Below, piece by piece: positions 11,776 through 22,729 of a stretch of DNA of 64,000 nt. This stretch comes from Armillaria gallica (Eukaryota; Basidiomycota; Agaricomycetes; Agaricales; Physalacriaceae). Positions within the stretch are counted from its first letter, which is position 1, and the number at the start of each line of letters is the position of its first letter. Location: positions 1,798,001 to 1,862,000 of the forward strand of contig JBANDB010000010.1 of the NCBI GenBank assembly GCA_037576215.1. The letters run 5' to 3'. The notes beneath the pieces were generated by a model. The model did no database searches. It saw only the letters and a program-made list of their open reading frames with translations, and had not been told where the DNA came from. The translations under genes and the position numbers were made by a program.

Positions 11776-12992
11776 ATGACTCTGTATTCCGCCAAAGGAG
11801 GCGTAGAAACTTACTACTTTCACTATACTTCCAGCAACGACATCCAAGTAGAGGCCTTCTGCTGGAATGAAGGGGAGGAGGATCAACCAATCGAAATTCC
11901 ATCAACTACCGACGACACTACCAACACAACGGATTATCTCGTCGACCAAGCACGCGAACTCATCAAAAACTTCGAGGGCGACACTCCAAAGTGGTTGACT
12001 GCCTTGGGTGGGCCCGGGATTGTCGTTGCTGTCTTGTCTTCTATGCTCGAGTATGCGCCCAACGTGCGCTATGTCGCCTCAGCTATATGTGCCTGCAAAA
12101 GCATCAGTCAACTGACTTTACCATGGTTCGCGTATTTCCTATGGCCGTGTCCGTTCGATGCCCTTTTCTTGTGTCTTCCTAAATCTGAATGCTAGTAGTC
12201 AAGGCGCTAAACTGGTACTACTACACGACTCGAGAAGAGGAGTGGCTACATTCCGACCTACGAGAGCAAGTCCTTTCCAACCCTTGTCTCCTGCGTGCAT
12301 GCATCTGACCGGTTCGTCTCATAGCTACTACGACAACAGAACTACCATTGTCCGATCTCAGGCATGGTGGAACTCGGCCAACCTAAGCTTCCTTCAGAGT
12401 GGACGGGCTCGCTCGGGATCTTTCACATCCTTCAGAGACCTCGGGTCATTAACTCCCGACGAAACATGCAAATCGATTTCTTCGGACCCATCACGCGAGA
12501 GATCATACAGAACTGTATCGGCCCCGTGGACCTGGATTCGATTCCCCGTGACAACCCCAGCAATGCCATCGCCCTTGAGCTCAACACCTGCTCGCATCTT
12601 AGCGACTTTAGGATGTGGCTCAAGGCGACTGGGGTGAGTGAACCATCACTCCACATCCCATACCTTCAAATTCACAAGGCCTCTAATAGAACCCCGACGA
12701 ATATGCTGTCGAGAGGTACGGAGCATGCCTATGGCCCGAACTCATGAACGACGTCATTATCTTCAAAGAGGGTACAACACCCGATCCACGGTACCTCCAT
12801 TTACACGCATGCGTGGCAGGCGTACTCCAACGAAGCGGCGCAGGAAACGTCATCGACAAGATACTCGGATGCCTGCCCTATCGGACACGGCATCCAGAAG
12901 ATCTTCAAGATGTCTTGACCACACTCGGACTTCGGTACTCGCTAATTACAGCCTTTCAGTTGCCCCAGAGTGATTTCGATGTCCTTGCCTAA
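11776..12992 (+). CDS. Uncharacterised 348-aa protein, intact founder of the divergent partner family
   Basis: Model exons are 11776..12148, 12196..12294, 12362..12633 and 12690..12992, giving 348 codons plus stop. Introns are 47, 67 and 56 bp. Two donors are weak (GTCCGT, GTGCAT) but the frame closes only this way, and the decayed copies carry the same junctions. The N-terminus begins MTLYSAKGGVETYYFHYTSS. An acidic stretch NEGEEDQPIEIPSTTDD precedes a hydrophobic segment around GGPGIVVAVLSSML and another at LPWFAYFLWPLVKAL. The C-terminal half has NMQIDFFGPITREII, ALELNTCSHLSDFRMWLKAT and DPRYLHLHACVAGVL. I recognise no named domain; it may be a membrane-associated basidiomycete protein. 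Copies in units 2, 3, 4, 5 and 6 are all broken. It shares a spacer with the F-box gene, which suggests co-regulation. Confidence 0.65.
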
Positions 12993-14496
12993 TCACATTG
13001 TTACATCGATTTTATTGCGAGCGAGATCCATCTCACACCGAGCCTACTTTTATTCCAGGTTGTTACTGAAATGGGTACAACTTGAAGCAGCTCTCGGGGA
13101 TATGATGTTATCTCGCACTGCGATAGAAATGCTGAAAGATATAGCTTGCGTATAGGTGTATTTGTTCCGCGGCGGTTTTCAATCACACAGCGATCACCTA
13201 GGAAAAATTCAATGCAAAAGAAATCCACTACGCGATATGAAACCAAGCGTGGTTTGTACTACAGAGGCTGATGTCCCTAAGACGGGATAGCTCGTATCAG
13301 AGATGGGTGGAGAAAATCAAACAGTGCATTGCAAGAAAATGAGAAAGAGGAAACGACGACCATCTTCACGATCCTGCAGCCGTTGATTCACTCTCCCAAG
13401 AAATATCTCGGACGATTCTTTCCGGTCAGGGAGACAACCAGATTGCAAAGTTCTTTGGTTGTTTGACTCTTCAGCCTTGAGTGTTTACTCTTGCTAAATC
13501 GATCAATGGTAGCCGTTACACCGTATCCGACAAGTGACAGGCTTATCTTCGTTATATGAAGATGACACGTTCACCTTTGAAGCCCCTATGTAGCTGTAGG
13601 CCGCTCCGCCTCACCGGGCGCAGCGTCGTTGTCTCCCGCATATGCTCCAAGTGAAAAGGATGGATGAAGGAAAAGGAGAGCAGACGGATATATTTATTCC
13701 TTGCAAGGTTGGTGTGGGGAGAGGATTCGCACTCGTTGAGTGCCAAATGAATTCAATATTCAAACATTCTAAAGAAAAGAGATTGTAGGCTAGGAAGGGA
13801 ATAGTGACCACAAAACCTGAGAAGAACGGGCGAATGTAGCGCCAATTTCTTTACGCTACAAGGATATCTCCTGAGACAACCGTGTGTTCGGGAGAAAAGA
13901 GAGCCCACGACAGCACCTCATCCTCTTCCACAGTGTGCTTTTCGGACGAAAGACAGGCGGTAAGCCATTTCATATTAAAGGTGAGGTGTTTGTATTTACG
14001 AGGAGAGAAGTACATCTCTGATAATTGCGCTCGTTTCTCTCAAACGCTGGGACCAGAGAAGGTGGAGGCGAGAATAGAACCTAGAAACCTCGTCGCGCTA
14101 AAGGGCGGGGTGGAGGGCGAACTGAACTTGCGTCGGTATGGCGGACAGATGTCTTGAGTATATTTGTACGACAACCGTGCCTGCATCGTTTCTCCTGACG
14201 CGGCATGTCTTTGATGGGCTCTTCCGCATAAGAGGCAGGTGCGGTTGGAAGGAAAGACAAATTCAGGGCCGACTCAGAGGAGAAATACAGGCCATGTGAG
14301 TATGGGCACGAAATTTCAATCCACTGTATCCAGATCGAGTCTGGGATGAGCATGGACAAAAACCGAAACAGACACAAGGACTCGAACGACGAAGAGTTGC
14401 GGCCAATGGTCGCTGTCCTCGAGGGCATTGGGCATTGGGCAATGGGCAAAGTTCAATGTTCAGAACTTTACCAAAATTTAACAGAGGCGTGGGAAT
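12993..14496. other. Intergenic part of unit 1 with a 5' tRNA-Glu remnant
   Basis: No gene is seen. Shared landmarks with units 4 and 6 include a CGCACTGCGATAGAAATGC..GAAAGATATAG stretch near 13,115 and a CACGCGATC..CTAGG element near 13,190. At 13,530..13,505 (minus) only the first 25 or so bases of a tRNA-Glu (acceptor 5' strand and D-arm) survive. Confidence 0.5.
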
Positions 14497-14588
14497 TCGG
14501 ATACGGGGAATCGAACCCCGAGCTGCCACGAAATATAGAAAACCTGACGCATGAGAGGCGGCAATGTTAGCCGTTACACCATATCCGA
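14497..14588 (-). tRNA. tRNA-Glu (CTC) with 21-nt intron
   Basis: Read on the minus strand, acceptor strand TCGGATA pairs with terminal TATCCGA. The D-arm is GGTGTAACGGCTAACA. The anticodon stem is GCCGC/GTGGC with loop CTCTCA, placing CTC at 34-36. The T-arm is CGGGG TTCGATT CCCCG. A 21-nt intron (14551..14531) sits directly after A37, the usual eukaryotic position. Mature length is 71 nt before CCA. The A-box and B-box (GGTTCGATTCC) are intact, so pol III transcription is expected. Confidence 0.85.
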
Positions 14589-14589
14589 G

Positions 14590-16230
14590 CCTTTTCAGAT
14601 ATTAAGGCCTTTCTCCACAGCTTCACTCTGGAAGACTCGACTGCGAAAAGAGCGCACGACGCCGAAGGAGAAAGAAGAATGGTTGCACTGGTGAATCGCG
14701 CAATTTCCACACCCAAGACAATGAAGGAAGAGAATTGATCTCACAAAGAGACAATGCGAAAATGACGAGTTTCATCGCACGTCATAGTTGTGTAAAGGCA
14801 TGCAGGTGGAAAATGAGAAAAGTTGGCTCGTGTTCTCGTCGAGAAACGTGGTACCTAGTAGTCGGCTTGGAACGGAAGGTTTTTACATTTCAGCATGTGG
14901 GATGTCGTTGCGACGAAGATGACAGGAGGAGAGAGAGAAAGCACCAAGCTTGGTTCCAGTCGTATGTGGTAGTAAATTTGTCCGCCTTGTCATGCACACG
15001 CGTAGTACACCATCTGATTGGGCACGTCAATAAGTCGGTGCCTCGCTCATAAAGGGTTCCATGACACATCAAGCAAAAAGGATGGAGGCGTTTCAAGAAG
15101 AAGTGCAGAGGGATAGATTTATTCTTTGCGAGGGCGGTAATTCGAACTAATGAAAGTAGGGAGATATTTCTTCGCGGGTTTTGCTTTGAATTCCATGTTG
15201 GGGGTAATAACAGGTTCTTCCCCTACCAGAAGACGAGGGTAGAACGACGCATCATACTTTGGATGTACGTGCTGGCGCTGGGGTTTAGACGACCGCCTGT
15301 CTAGGATAGAGGGTTTTGTGATGTTCGGACGCCATGCGAGATAGGGAGAGTGAAGGAAGCTTGGCATGACTTTATCGAAAGACATGATAGGGTTTCGAGG
15401 GTCTCGACGTCGAAGGGGTGTGTGTAGCTGGTTAGGTAAACTGTGAACATCAGATCAGGCAAGAAACACAAGCGTCGCACCTTTGCATTCACTCTGCGCT
15501 GACAACTTGGTCATACCCCTGAAACCTAAGGCCTAAGCGGTGAGTATCTTCGATGACGCGCAGTGCGTAAGACGAGCTGCACGACTACAGCGCCAGACTC
15601 TTCGAAGAACGCGAAGAACGAGGCATCAAATTGTCGAGAAAATGCGGTCATGAGACTTGGATTAGCTTGACATGAGTTATCGTCTACCAATAGTCCTTCA
15701 GACGTATGGAGACTCTGAGCTCAGACGTTCCTTGGGGCTGGCCTCCGACGGCAGGGATGTCAAGAGAGCTGGACTCTGTGCAAGGTCGGTGGAGACCATC
15801 GATGATATGGACGTCCAAAGCATCGACAGCACTGACAGTCCAGCGCTTTTTCCTTTCAGTGTCGTAAAACGGGGGATCAGTTCGTTCCCAGTATATACAT
15901 GCGCGGTGTCGAGCCAATAGTATTGCGCTTGGCTGAGCTCTGCAAACGCATGAGGATGTACACTACTGTACCTACTTTTATACTAAAAGACTATTTACTA
16001 GAACTTTCTATACATTTCCTACTTCTTCTTCCTTAATAAGCAAGATCGGCATGATGCCGGATTGCCATATTCCAACACAGAGTCATGAGTATATTTGTAC
16101 GACAACTGTGCAGGGCGCGTACCTGGAGTTTAGCCTAGCGGGCAGGAGGGAGAGCAGGAATGGTTGGAAGGGAAGACACAAAGTGCCGGCGAAGTAGCGA
16201 GCCGATCTGTGGCCCCGCTTGCTTTTCACC
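14590..16230. repeat. Segment R, unit 1
   Basis: This non-coding segment shares ordered landmarks with 24.4-25.1, 34.9-36.7, 44.3-46.3, 52.8-54.4 and 59.8-62.8 kb. They include a GGTAAACTGTGAACATCA element near 15,437, a GATGTACGTGCTGG element near 15,262, a GAGTATATTTGTACGACAA element near 16,087 and a TTCAGGGCC-type end in other copies. An 82-codon plus frame (15,672-15,920, MSYRLPIVLQTYGDSE) has a recognisable counterpart at 54,149. No intact gene is seen. Confidence 0.55.
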
Positions 16231-16233
16231 TTG

Positions 16234-16540
16234 ATGGCCTCTCTGAGTCTCTTCCGCGCGTACAAGTCTGTCCTCCTCCCTCTCTCTACAACTGCCCACT
16301 AAGCTAATGACAGCGCGCTCCTCATCTGCCGGCCGATGCTCGCCCAGCGCGGCACCGTAGCCTCCTCTTTGGCGCCAGCACCATCATCGCCCAACGACTC
16401 ATCGAGAAGATAGGCCTCAGGCGGCATGACGTGCGCAGCCTTTGCTCCTGTCCTTCCCTCCCCTCCTAACAAACATGCAGTCCACCCGCAACATTCTACA
16501 GCGGTGCGCTTGGCGCTGAACGTGAACATCTAGGTCGAGG
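16234..16540 (+). pseudogene. Mpv17/PMP22-like fragment, unit 1 copy
   Basis: The relic reads MASL, then a 7-base duplication breaks the frame before the FRAYK-coding sequence. The second exon segment still reads MLAQRGTVASSLAP with a frame change where other copies read [16 protein letters not shown]. The family comprises small inner mitochondrial or peroxisomal membrane proteins (yeast Sym1, human MPV17). The copy is clearly non-functional. Confidence 0.7.
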
Positions 16541-16559
16541 CTCTAACCTAGCTAAGCTT

Positions 16560-17480
16560 CAAACCAAAGTCGCACTGAAGACTCCCTCACGGATGCCAGA
16601 AAGATGCTAGAGACGCCTTTCGGTATGCATCTTGTCAAGGTCCCCTGACGCCAGATATCTCATGAGAACGATAGGATTTGCATACTCTACAGATGTACTA
16701 CCAACACTGCCTTGAGTGCTGGCTTTTCCATCTTGCCGCGTGGTACCTGAAATCCAGGCTGTTTCGCTCTATCTGGGGTACCCCTACAACATTCTATCTA
16801 CAGTCAAAGTCTGTTGAGGAGATGGGATACAGGAGGCACATGGAAACGTGTTATATCTCAATCTATCGAGGAGTAAGAAGGGTATGTTACTCGGGCAATG
16901 CCTCTTCATTTTTGCTAACATGTCTTTTCTAGCTGAGAACGACGTGAAACCCGCGATTTTCCGTGTCAAGAAGTGGCACATAAAATACTGCGATTAGGGC
17001 TGAAATTCGTCGCTGGTCCGTCCTTTCAGAGAAGATGGCCCCGATTCCCACAATTCGCTGTCCAGCTCACATTCTACAACGGCGCGCTCTTCAGCACTGG
17101 CGCTGGGCATCTAGGTCGAGGCGCTAAGCTTCAACCCAAAGTCGCGCTGAAGACTCTTCCACGGATGCAAGAAAGATGTTAGAGACATCTTTCGGCCCAT
17201 TTCGAAAGCTACGGGTCGTGACTCTACGGTTAGCAGCGTGGCTCCATAGCACGAGCCTCGAAAGTCACATTGCCTGCTGCTCTTACCAGGAATGGATTTC
17301 TTCACACTATTCTTCTTTCGGTGAACGTGAGTTTCCTTCTTTACAAAAGTGTCAGTTGATGAAGCGCACATTCCCCTTGCATTTGACGGCCTCGTTGGGC
17401 TGGATGCGCGAAGTCGTTGCGTCCGTAATTTCTGTTCCTGACATTACCCTGTTTGTTCGCGAAATTTTCAGATGTAGCTG
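16560..17480 (+). repeat. Two overlapping copies of segment B, with a second Mpv17-like relic
   Basis: Segment B landmarks appear twice, near 16,555-16,620 and 17,118-17,190 (AAGTCGC..TGAAGACTC, then GAAAGATG..AGAGAC). Between them, 17,050-17,110 reads VQLTFYNGALFSTGA, matching the LTFYGGA motif of Mpv17-family proteins. A GTATGTTACTCGG..TTTTCTAG stretch near 16,880-16,932 looks like a 50 bp intron of a relic gene also present near 38,180-38,230. No frame is intact. Confidence 0.55.
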
Positions 17481-17570
17481 ACTATGCTGTTTTTATATCT
17501 CTGCCAGTGACAGCTATAAGGAGCTTCATTTTGAGGTACGCAACATGTTATTCTCTTGGTTTTCTTCTCG

Positions 17571-17633
17571 CATGATGTTATATCTTCTATATTTGCTACT
17601 TCAAGTAGCAAATATAGAAGATATAACATCATG
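17571..17633. repeat. Perfect 63-bp palindrome (31-bp arms, 1-bp centre)
   Basis: The left arm 17571-17601 (starting CATGATGTTATATC) is the exact reverse complement of the right arm 17603-17633, with a single C at 17602 as centre. The symmetry stops abruptly on both sides. It is AT-rich and could extrude as a cruciform or be transcribed as a hairpin. Confidence 0.9.
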
Positions 17634-17834
17634 TTCAGAGGATATCGTATACCCGATGAGACTATTTCCCACCAAGATCTCTGATTCATTTCCTTTGCTT
17701 CGCCAGGGTGTAAATTCGTGCTGACGTTTGCGATCAGGGTCCGCGCTTCGGGGTGCAACAAACGCCAGTCTGACTTCAAGGATGCCCATCGTCTACAAGG
17801 CGACGAGCCGACTTCGTTGTCATCAATGTGGCTG

Positions 17835-18310
17835 ATATGAGATCATTGCTAGATCATTCACCCTACGTACTCGACCTGATACAAGAATATAGTCGTATAC
17901 TCTATGTTTAGTTTGCTGCGCCTTGCGACCAACTATTTCTATTACTTTTGTAACTTTTCATAATGATTTTAATTGAACGAAGTCTTCAAATTTGTCGGTG
18001 CTGCAATGGTCCGAAACTGTTCGGGCAAACGTCGATAGCACATTACAAGTGACAACTTGGAGGGCGGCAGATAGGCTGACGATTAGACGACCATTCGTCC
18101 CTATGGTCGCGAGAGCTTCGATGACTGCAATGTCATAGATCTGTTCGGGAAACCTATCGCATTGTTATGGCCACACCTTCAAGTTTCGTCTTCGATTACT
18201 GGACATTGTACCATGCCAGTCGTAAAGACGTGTTCAAATGGCTAAGGTCTGGGCATCGAGGAATGCTGCATGTTTCTGCATCAAGTAACTTCTGACACCA
18301 ACCGTATCTT
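17835..18310. repeat. Segment shared only by units 2 and 6
   Basis: The sequence matches 54,590-55,085 along its whole length, from a GATCATTCACCCTACGT start through GACAACTTGGAGGGCGGCAG to a GGAATGCTGCATGTTTCTGC end. Short indels shift every reading frame between the two copies, so it is relic or non-coding. It links units 2 and 6 as nearest relatives. Confidence 0.65.
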
Positions 18311-18777
18311 GCATTCCTAATGCCACCATTTATCTTCCTTTTGTGGAGGACAAACGTAACCGCAACAGGTGTATACGCACCTTGTAGGCAGACCAGAGCT
18401 GTCCCTCGCCAGCGTTCATATTGTCAAAGACTCTTTTGACCCTGGATAACCAACATTGCACTTGCAGAGAAAAGAGTCCAATGCTAATCAGCATGAAGTT
18501 CGACATCATGAGTGGATTAAGAATAAGAATAATACCCCGGACTCAGAGTAGCTACTCGGTTTCCGACTTCCACAGATGTTGAGTGCAGACTTTTACACCT
18601 CACGAGACAAGGTTCACACTTGGATTGGTAAACAACTGCTTGCACGCAGCGCCACATACATTAGTATCAAATTCCTGTTATCTAGCATGGATCTATCAAC
18701 ACCGTCTAGTCCCTCAAGCACTAGAGATTCTCGTTTGGGCAAAATCTGTCTCATCATGTTCTAGGAAGATAGAAACT
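18310..18777. repeat. Segment D, unit 2
   Basis: This matches the sequence 3' of the other F-box copies (landmarks GCAACAGGTGTATACGC, TCGCCAGCGTTCATATTGTC and CACGAGACAAGGTTCACACT). No gene is seen in it. Confidence 0.6.
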
Positions 18778-20316
18778 TCACCAACACTCGGGCAATTCTG
18801 GGCCCGAAAATGAGTACCGATAGTCCAGGTCCAGCGGGCTCCACTCCTCGACCCGCATCTTCACATTGTCCCCAATGACAGCTCGGATATCTGCTTCTAT
18901 AGTGTAAGGAGTAGAAATATCCTTCTCAAAGGAAGTTTCGATCGTCTTCAGCACTCCTGCTTTACAGCGAGAGCGGACCAGATTGAGTAGGGCAAGCCGC
19001 TTCTTCTTTTGAAGGAGATACCCAGACGTAAAGCACAGGACAAGGTGACGCAGATTGGGTAACATTGAGGAAGGGGAAAGGATCTTGGAAATATCAGCCC
19101 AGTTCGGACCGAGTTCGAATTTGAGGTGGGAGATCATAGAACATGCTTCTGATGAGAAGATGTTACTGATCAAGGCCAACGGTCCTTGCGGGCACATACT
19201 CAAGCTCTCGAGACGACATCCAGATCGACGGAGGAAGGTGGGGATGCCGGACGACAACGGCGACTTCTCAGGAACTTCAACAATGGTGAGGCTTTGGAGC
19301 ATCGGTGCCGTTAGGAGATCGAGGGTATCTGAATCCTCTACGTACAGTTCGCGGAGCTCCGCCATAACCACCGGCGCCGTGTCGGTCGGCAACGTCTCAC
19401 TGGGCCGTAGGTGACATGTTCTAAGCTTCGGTAGCTGGGAAAGGAGCTGTAGATCTTCTACACCAGTGATATATCCGGAATAATGAGTTATCCCGGACGG
19501 TAGCTTGACTTGGTCGATCCCCTGGCTTTGAAGAGTTGCCTGCCATAGCTGCGGGGCTTTCAAGCAGATGTCCGAGGGCATCACCACGGGAAAGCCGTAA
19601 TCATTAAAGATATCTATTTCAATTGTCTGCAGGACAGGAAAATGCGACACAGATTCCAAGTAATGCATATGATGCGCTTGGGTTCGAATACACACATTCT
19701 TCCACCGATAGGAAGATTGGACGAGTAAGGACATGATTTCGCCGTATTCTGCGAAAATGGGGCTGTGACAGACGACCACCAAACTGAGAGGGTGTTCGCC
19801 TGTGCGCTCGAGATATGTCTGCAATATCTCGGGAGCGTGCTTGGAGAAAGGTGACTTCACCAAGACATATCGAGCCCAGGACGCTGGCGAGGTGTGTAGA
19901 ATGTCTCTCCAAAGTCCACAGACGCTACCCAAGACCCAAAGAGGTCCGGCCATGTCTAGACTATCATGTGTGCTGTCGTCCTCTTCTGCATCCTGCCGCC
20001 AAGAGTCGCAAACAGAATGGAAGATTTCTAGGAGAATATCTCGGGGAAGACGACGGATGGGGGCGAAGACCGACTTGTGATGTTCTAGGGATTTCAGGAC
20101 TGCATGAAGCTGGGCATTATACCAAGACCCCAACCGTTCTAACTTCGCGGTTTCGTCGTTTATCGAGGCATGGTCGGATCCGAGCAATGGCTGTGACCCG
20201 CGTAGAATCTGTGAAACGAGGCTGTCGGAACCCTGGGTGGCTTTGAGAGTGTCTGACTGTGGATCGGGAGAAAGGGGATTGACGAATCCGCAATTGCTGC
20301 AGGTGAGGCACGACAT
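18778..20316 (-). CDS. F-box/LRR protein, array copy 2 (512 aa)
   Basis: Intronless and full length. The N-terminus MSCLTCSNCGFVN has the CxxCxxC cluster. The F-box-like region (IRRLPRDILLEIFHSVCDSW then GPLWVLGSVCGLWRDILHTS) is split by an acidic insertion RQDAEEDDSTHDS. LRR-like sequence follows to a conserved C-terminal end, WSPLDLDYRYSFSGPELPE. It most resembles copies 3 to 6. Expected role: SCF ubiquitin ligase adaptor with an unknown target. Its divergent partner has been reduced to a stub at 21,059. Confidence 0.85.
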   Translation of the reverse strand: MSCLTCSNCGFVNPLSPDPQSDTLKATQGSDSLVSQILRGSQPLLGSDHASINDETAKLERLGSWYNAQLHAVLKSLEHHKSVFAPIRRLPRDILLEIFHSVCDSWRQDAEEDDSTHDSLDMAGPLWVLGSVCGLWRDILHTSPASWARYVLVKSPFSKHAPEILQTYLERTGEHPLSLVVVCHSPIFAEYGEIMSLLVQSSYRWKNVCIRTQAHHMHYLESVSHFPVLQTIEIDIFNDYGFPVVMPSDICLKAPQLWQATLQSQGIDQVKLPSGITHYSGYITGVEDLQLLSQLPKLRTCHLRPSETLPTDTAPVVMAELRELYVEDSDTLDLLTAPMLQSLTIVEVPEKSPLSSGIPTFLRRSGCRLESLSMCPQGPLALISNIFSSEACSMISHLKFELGPNWADISKILSPSSMLPNLRHLVLCFTSGYLLQKKKRLALLNLVRSRCKAGVLKTIETSFEKDISTPYTIEADIRAVIGDNVKMRVEEWSPLDLDYRYSFSGPELPECW

Positions 20317-21058
20317 TGAGGTGTGAACCTTGGAAGATGGCTCAGGAAGTTGTTGGAAAAAGATAGTCTTGTATACCGACTTTCGCTACAGAACGAACGA
20401 AGTCAGCCTGGTAAGCTGCGTTATAGATAGTCGCGTAACTCGTACCTGTCCGTGTATAAAGATGAACTTAGAGTAGGAAGCGCATGTGGCCCTTTGCCGC
20501 CACTTAAATGAAACTCCGCTACTACTCCCAGCACTCCGGCCGAACTTGCGGTATGATGTCGTCTTCAAAGCGGTCTTCTACTAACATTTCAAACATACTG
20601 AGACAGCGGAATCCTTCGTTGAATCCCCCCGCATGTACGTACGCAGACAGTCCTTCATTTCATACAGTGCCGTCTGCTCATAGAGCGGTCAAATTTCTTT
20701 CCATCATCCTAATGGTGATTACAGACAAGTGTTTGGTAGCGAGAATCCGCCAGTGTCACCAGTCCAGTAGCCAATCCTCCAAGTCATGCGCTTTCTCTCT
20801 AATTTCAATTCCTCGATGGCGAGAACGAAAAAGAAAGAAAAAAACTTTTAATCATGAACCTGATGAGTCGCTCTCAGGCCTCGGGTTCATTGCTGTGTAA
20901 ACTTGTATAAAACTGTGGCCACCAACATTCTCTGGCAACAAACAAAATTCTGCACAACGCGACAAATATAACCTCGTAAAGCAGTCTTGCCAGCGTACGG
21001 ATAACGACCGATCATGTGCCTATCGTATCTCAGACATTTTGAGACTCGACGACAGACC
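20317..21058. promoter_or_regulatory. Bidirectional spacer, unit 2
   Basis: At 742 bp this keeps the long-form spacer of units 1 and 6, including GTATACCGACTTTCGCTACAG next to the F-box start and GTATCTCAGACATTTTGAG just before the partner ATG. Only the F-box side still serves a full gene. Confidence 0.45.
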
Positions 21059-21240
21059 ATGACTCTATATTCCGCCAAAGGAGGCGTACTTCCACTATAC
21101 TTCCAACAGCGTTCTCTTTTCCGTGCGTACAAGTCTATCATTCTCCCTCTGTGACCATTCACTGAGCGGCGAGCCAATGTCGGCGCACCTTGTCTGCTGG
21201 CCTAATGCTTGCCCAGAGTGGCACCGCACTGCAGCCGTCC
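21059..21240 (+). pseudogene. Deletion chimera: partner-gene start fused to Mpv17-like relic
   Basis: From ATG at 21059 the sequence reads MTLYSAKGGV as in the intact partner, then after an 11-base deletion and about 25 further bases it switches at about 21,110 to the Mpv17-like exon (reading SLFRAYKS). The frame stays open to a TGA after 31 codons. The tRNA-Glu and segment R that normally lie between the two are missing, so this is a large deletion junction inside the unit. The Mpv17 intron acceptor GACAG is also lost. Confidence 0.75.
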
Positions 21241-22660
21241 CTTCTGGCTCGAGTGATATATCGCTCAACGTTTAACAGGAGAAGAGGAGGCATATAATAA
21301 TTCCATGCACTCTCTCAGACTGAGTGTACAGAGTACGGGAAACACGAAACCATTTCCCAATAACACGTCCCGCAAGCCTTGATGTACCATCGCCCTGATA
21401 CGCCCTTACTGCAAAAGCTTACTTGTGACTTACTACCCGTACTAGTGAGTTGGATCAGAGAAAATTTGGATCAAGAATTCTGCTTTGCTGCACTGTTATT
21501 CAGCGCTCTCCCAGCATGAAACCCATAGACTCGTAGGCGCGGCTCTTCTGATCAGAAATCCTTCATTGGTGATGTCCTCGTTACAGCGTTCATCGCCCTA
21601 AATAGCATGCACTGACTATCGTTACAGGTAATTTGCACTCTCGTGGACTCGCCTAAGTAACATGGCAAGTTCTGTGGGCAAACACTGGTAAGCGCCGCAT
21701 GTTCGTTCGAATCTTGGGAGTGTGGTTGCAATAATCGCCAGCTCTCCTGGGCGTAAAGGCACATACCTAGAAAGTAATTGTGGAGAAGCAAAGCCAGCCA
21801 CGACTCGTGCTTTCCGAAATCCCCCCAGAAAGTTGTATGAGGAACAGAATTATGGAACCATCTCACAGTATTGCGGCCTGCAGGCAATCCTATTGCCTCG
21901 ATACGTTATTCTCACTGTATATCTGCAGAACCTTCTCCCAAGTCGTTATCTTCTGAATTGCATCAAGAGACGTTGAGAATTTGGATCAACAATTCTTCCG
22001 TAATTCTCAGCACTGACGAAGGTAATGACGAATGGTTGTGGCAATGACTACTCACGCTGAGTGCCACTGCTCGGACTTTTGATTTTGGGAATCCATCAGG
22101 GCCAGACCGGGGCCGAACTTTATCCAAGCTTACATGGTAGTACAATCACCCGGGATGGGGAGGTTGACGGTCAGAGAAAGGGAAAATATCTTCCAAAACA
22201 CCTGGAGAAGCTGAGTCTCCGTCCACTGGGATCATGATTTTAAATGGCGCCGGCATTCCTAGTAGCTCAGATGTAGCTGGGTAGCCAATTCAAACAAATA
22301 GGCGCCCAGTGATGTTAACAAAGTTGCCGAGTATTGTAGCATAGTCGAGTTTGACTTGAATAAGAAATACTAAATATAACGTCGACTGAAAACTTTCTAT
22401 TGGATACTTTCGAGTTGCAAGCGCTGTGGTAAGCACCACCCCGCGTGTAAATGCCTATGACGAGAATGTCAAGACTCAATACAAGATATGACAGGGGGTA
22501 TCGAAGCTGAAGCTGAACCCGATGTTGAATTTGCAGTCATCATCCAACTTTCCTCGCTTCTCGGAAGGAAGATGCTTGCTTGTTACTTTATGTTATTCAA
22601 TTTCTTCTCATTTGAACCTCGAGGTCCATGACCGGGACCAAACCTCCCCCGGGCCTCCTG
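21241..22660. other. Unit-free region, no supported gene
   Basis: This sequence has no obvious second copy in the window. The longest frame is minus 21887..21552 (111 codons, with FHNSVPHTTFWGDFGKHES); it may be an exon of a minus-strand gene starting near 22,100 (MDSQNQKSEQWHS), but I could not join the pieces with good splice sites. Confidence 0.35.
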
Positions 22661-22663
22661 GAA

Positions 22664-22670
22664 TATTTAA
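22664..22670 (+). promoter_or_regulatory. TATTTAA box of the coiled-coil gene
   Basis: TATTTAA lies 60 bp before the ATG at 22,730 and only 12 bp before an upstream in-frame ATG at 22,682, which favours 22,730 as the start. Confidence 0.4.
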
Positions 22671-22729
22671 ACTAGCTCATCATGGACTCGTCCTGCATCG
22701 ACTGCCAACAACCCTTGCACTACATTAAG

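Noticed and set aside
12158..12637. 159-codon frame overlapping exons 2 and 3 of the partner gene
   Set aside because: It is the wrong frame: the spliced model joins conserved blocks and explains the same DNA in all copies.
19815..20246. Plus-strand frames of 110-146 codons opposite each F-box gene
   Set aside because: They recur because the F-box coding strand is conserved. They show no independent codon pattern or domain.
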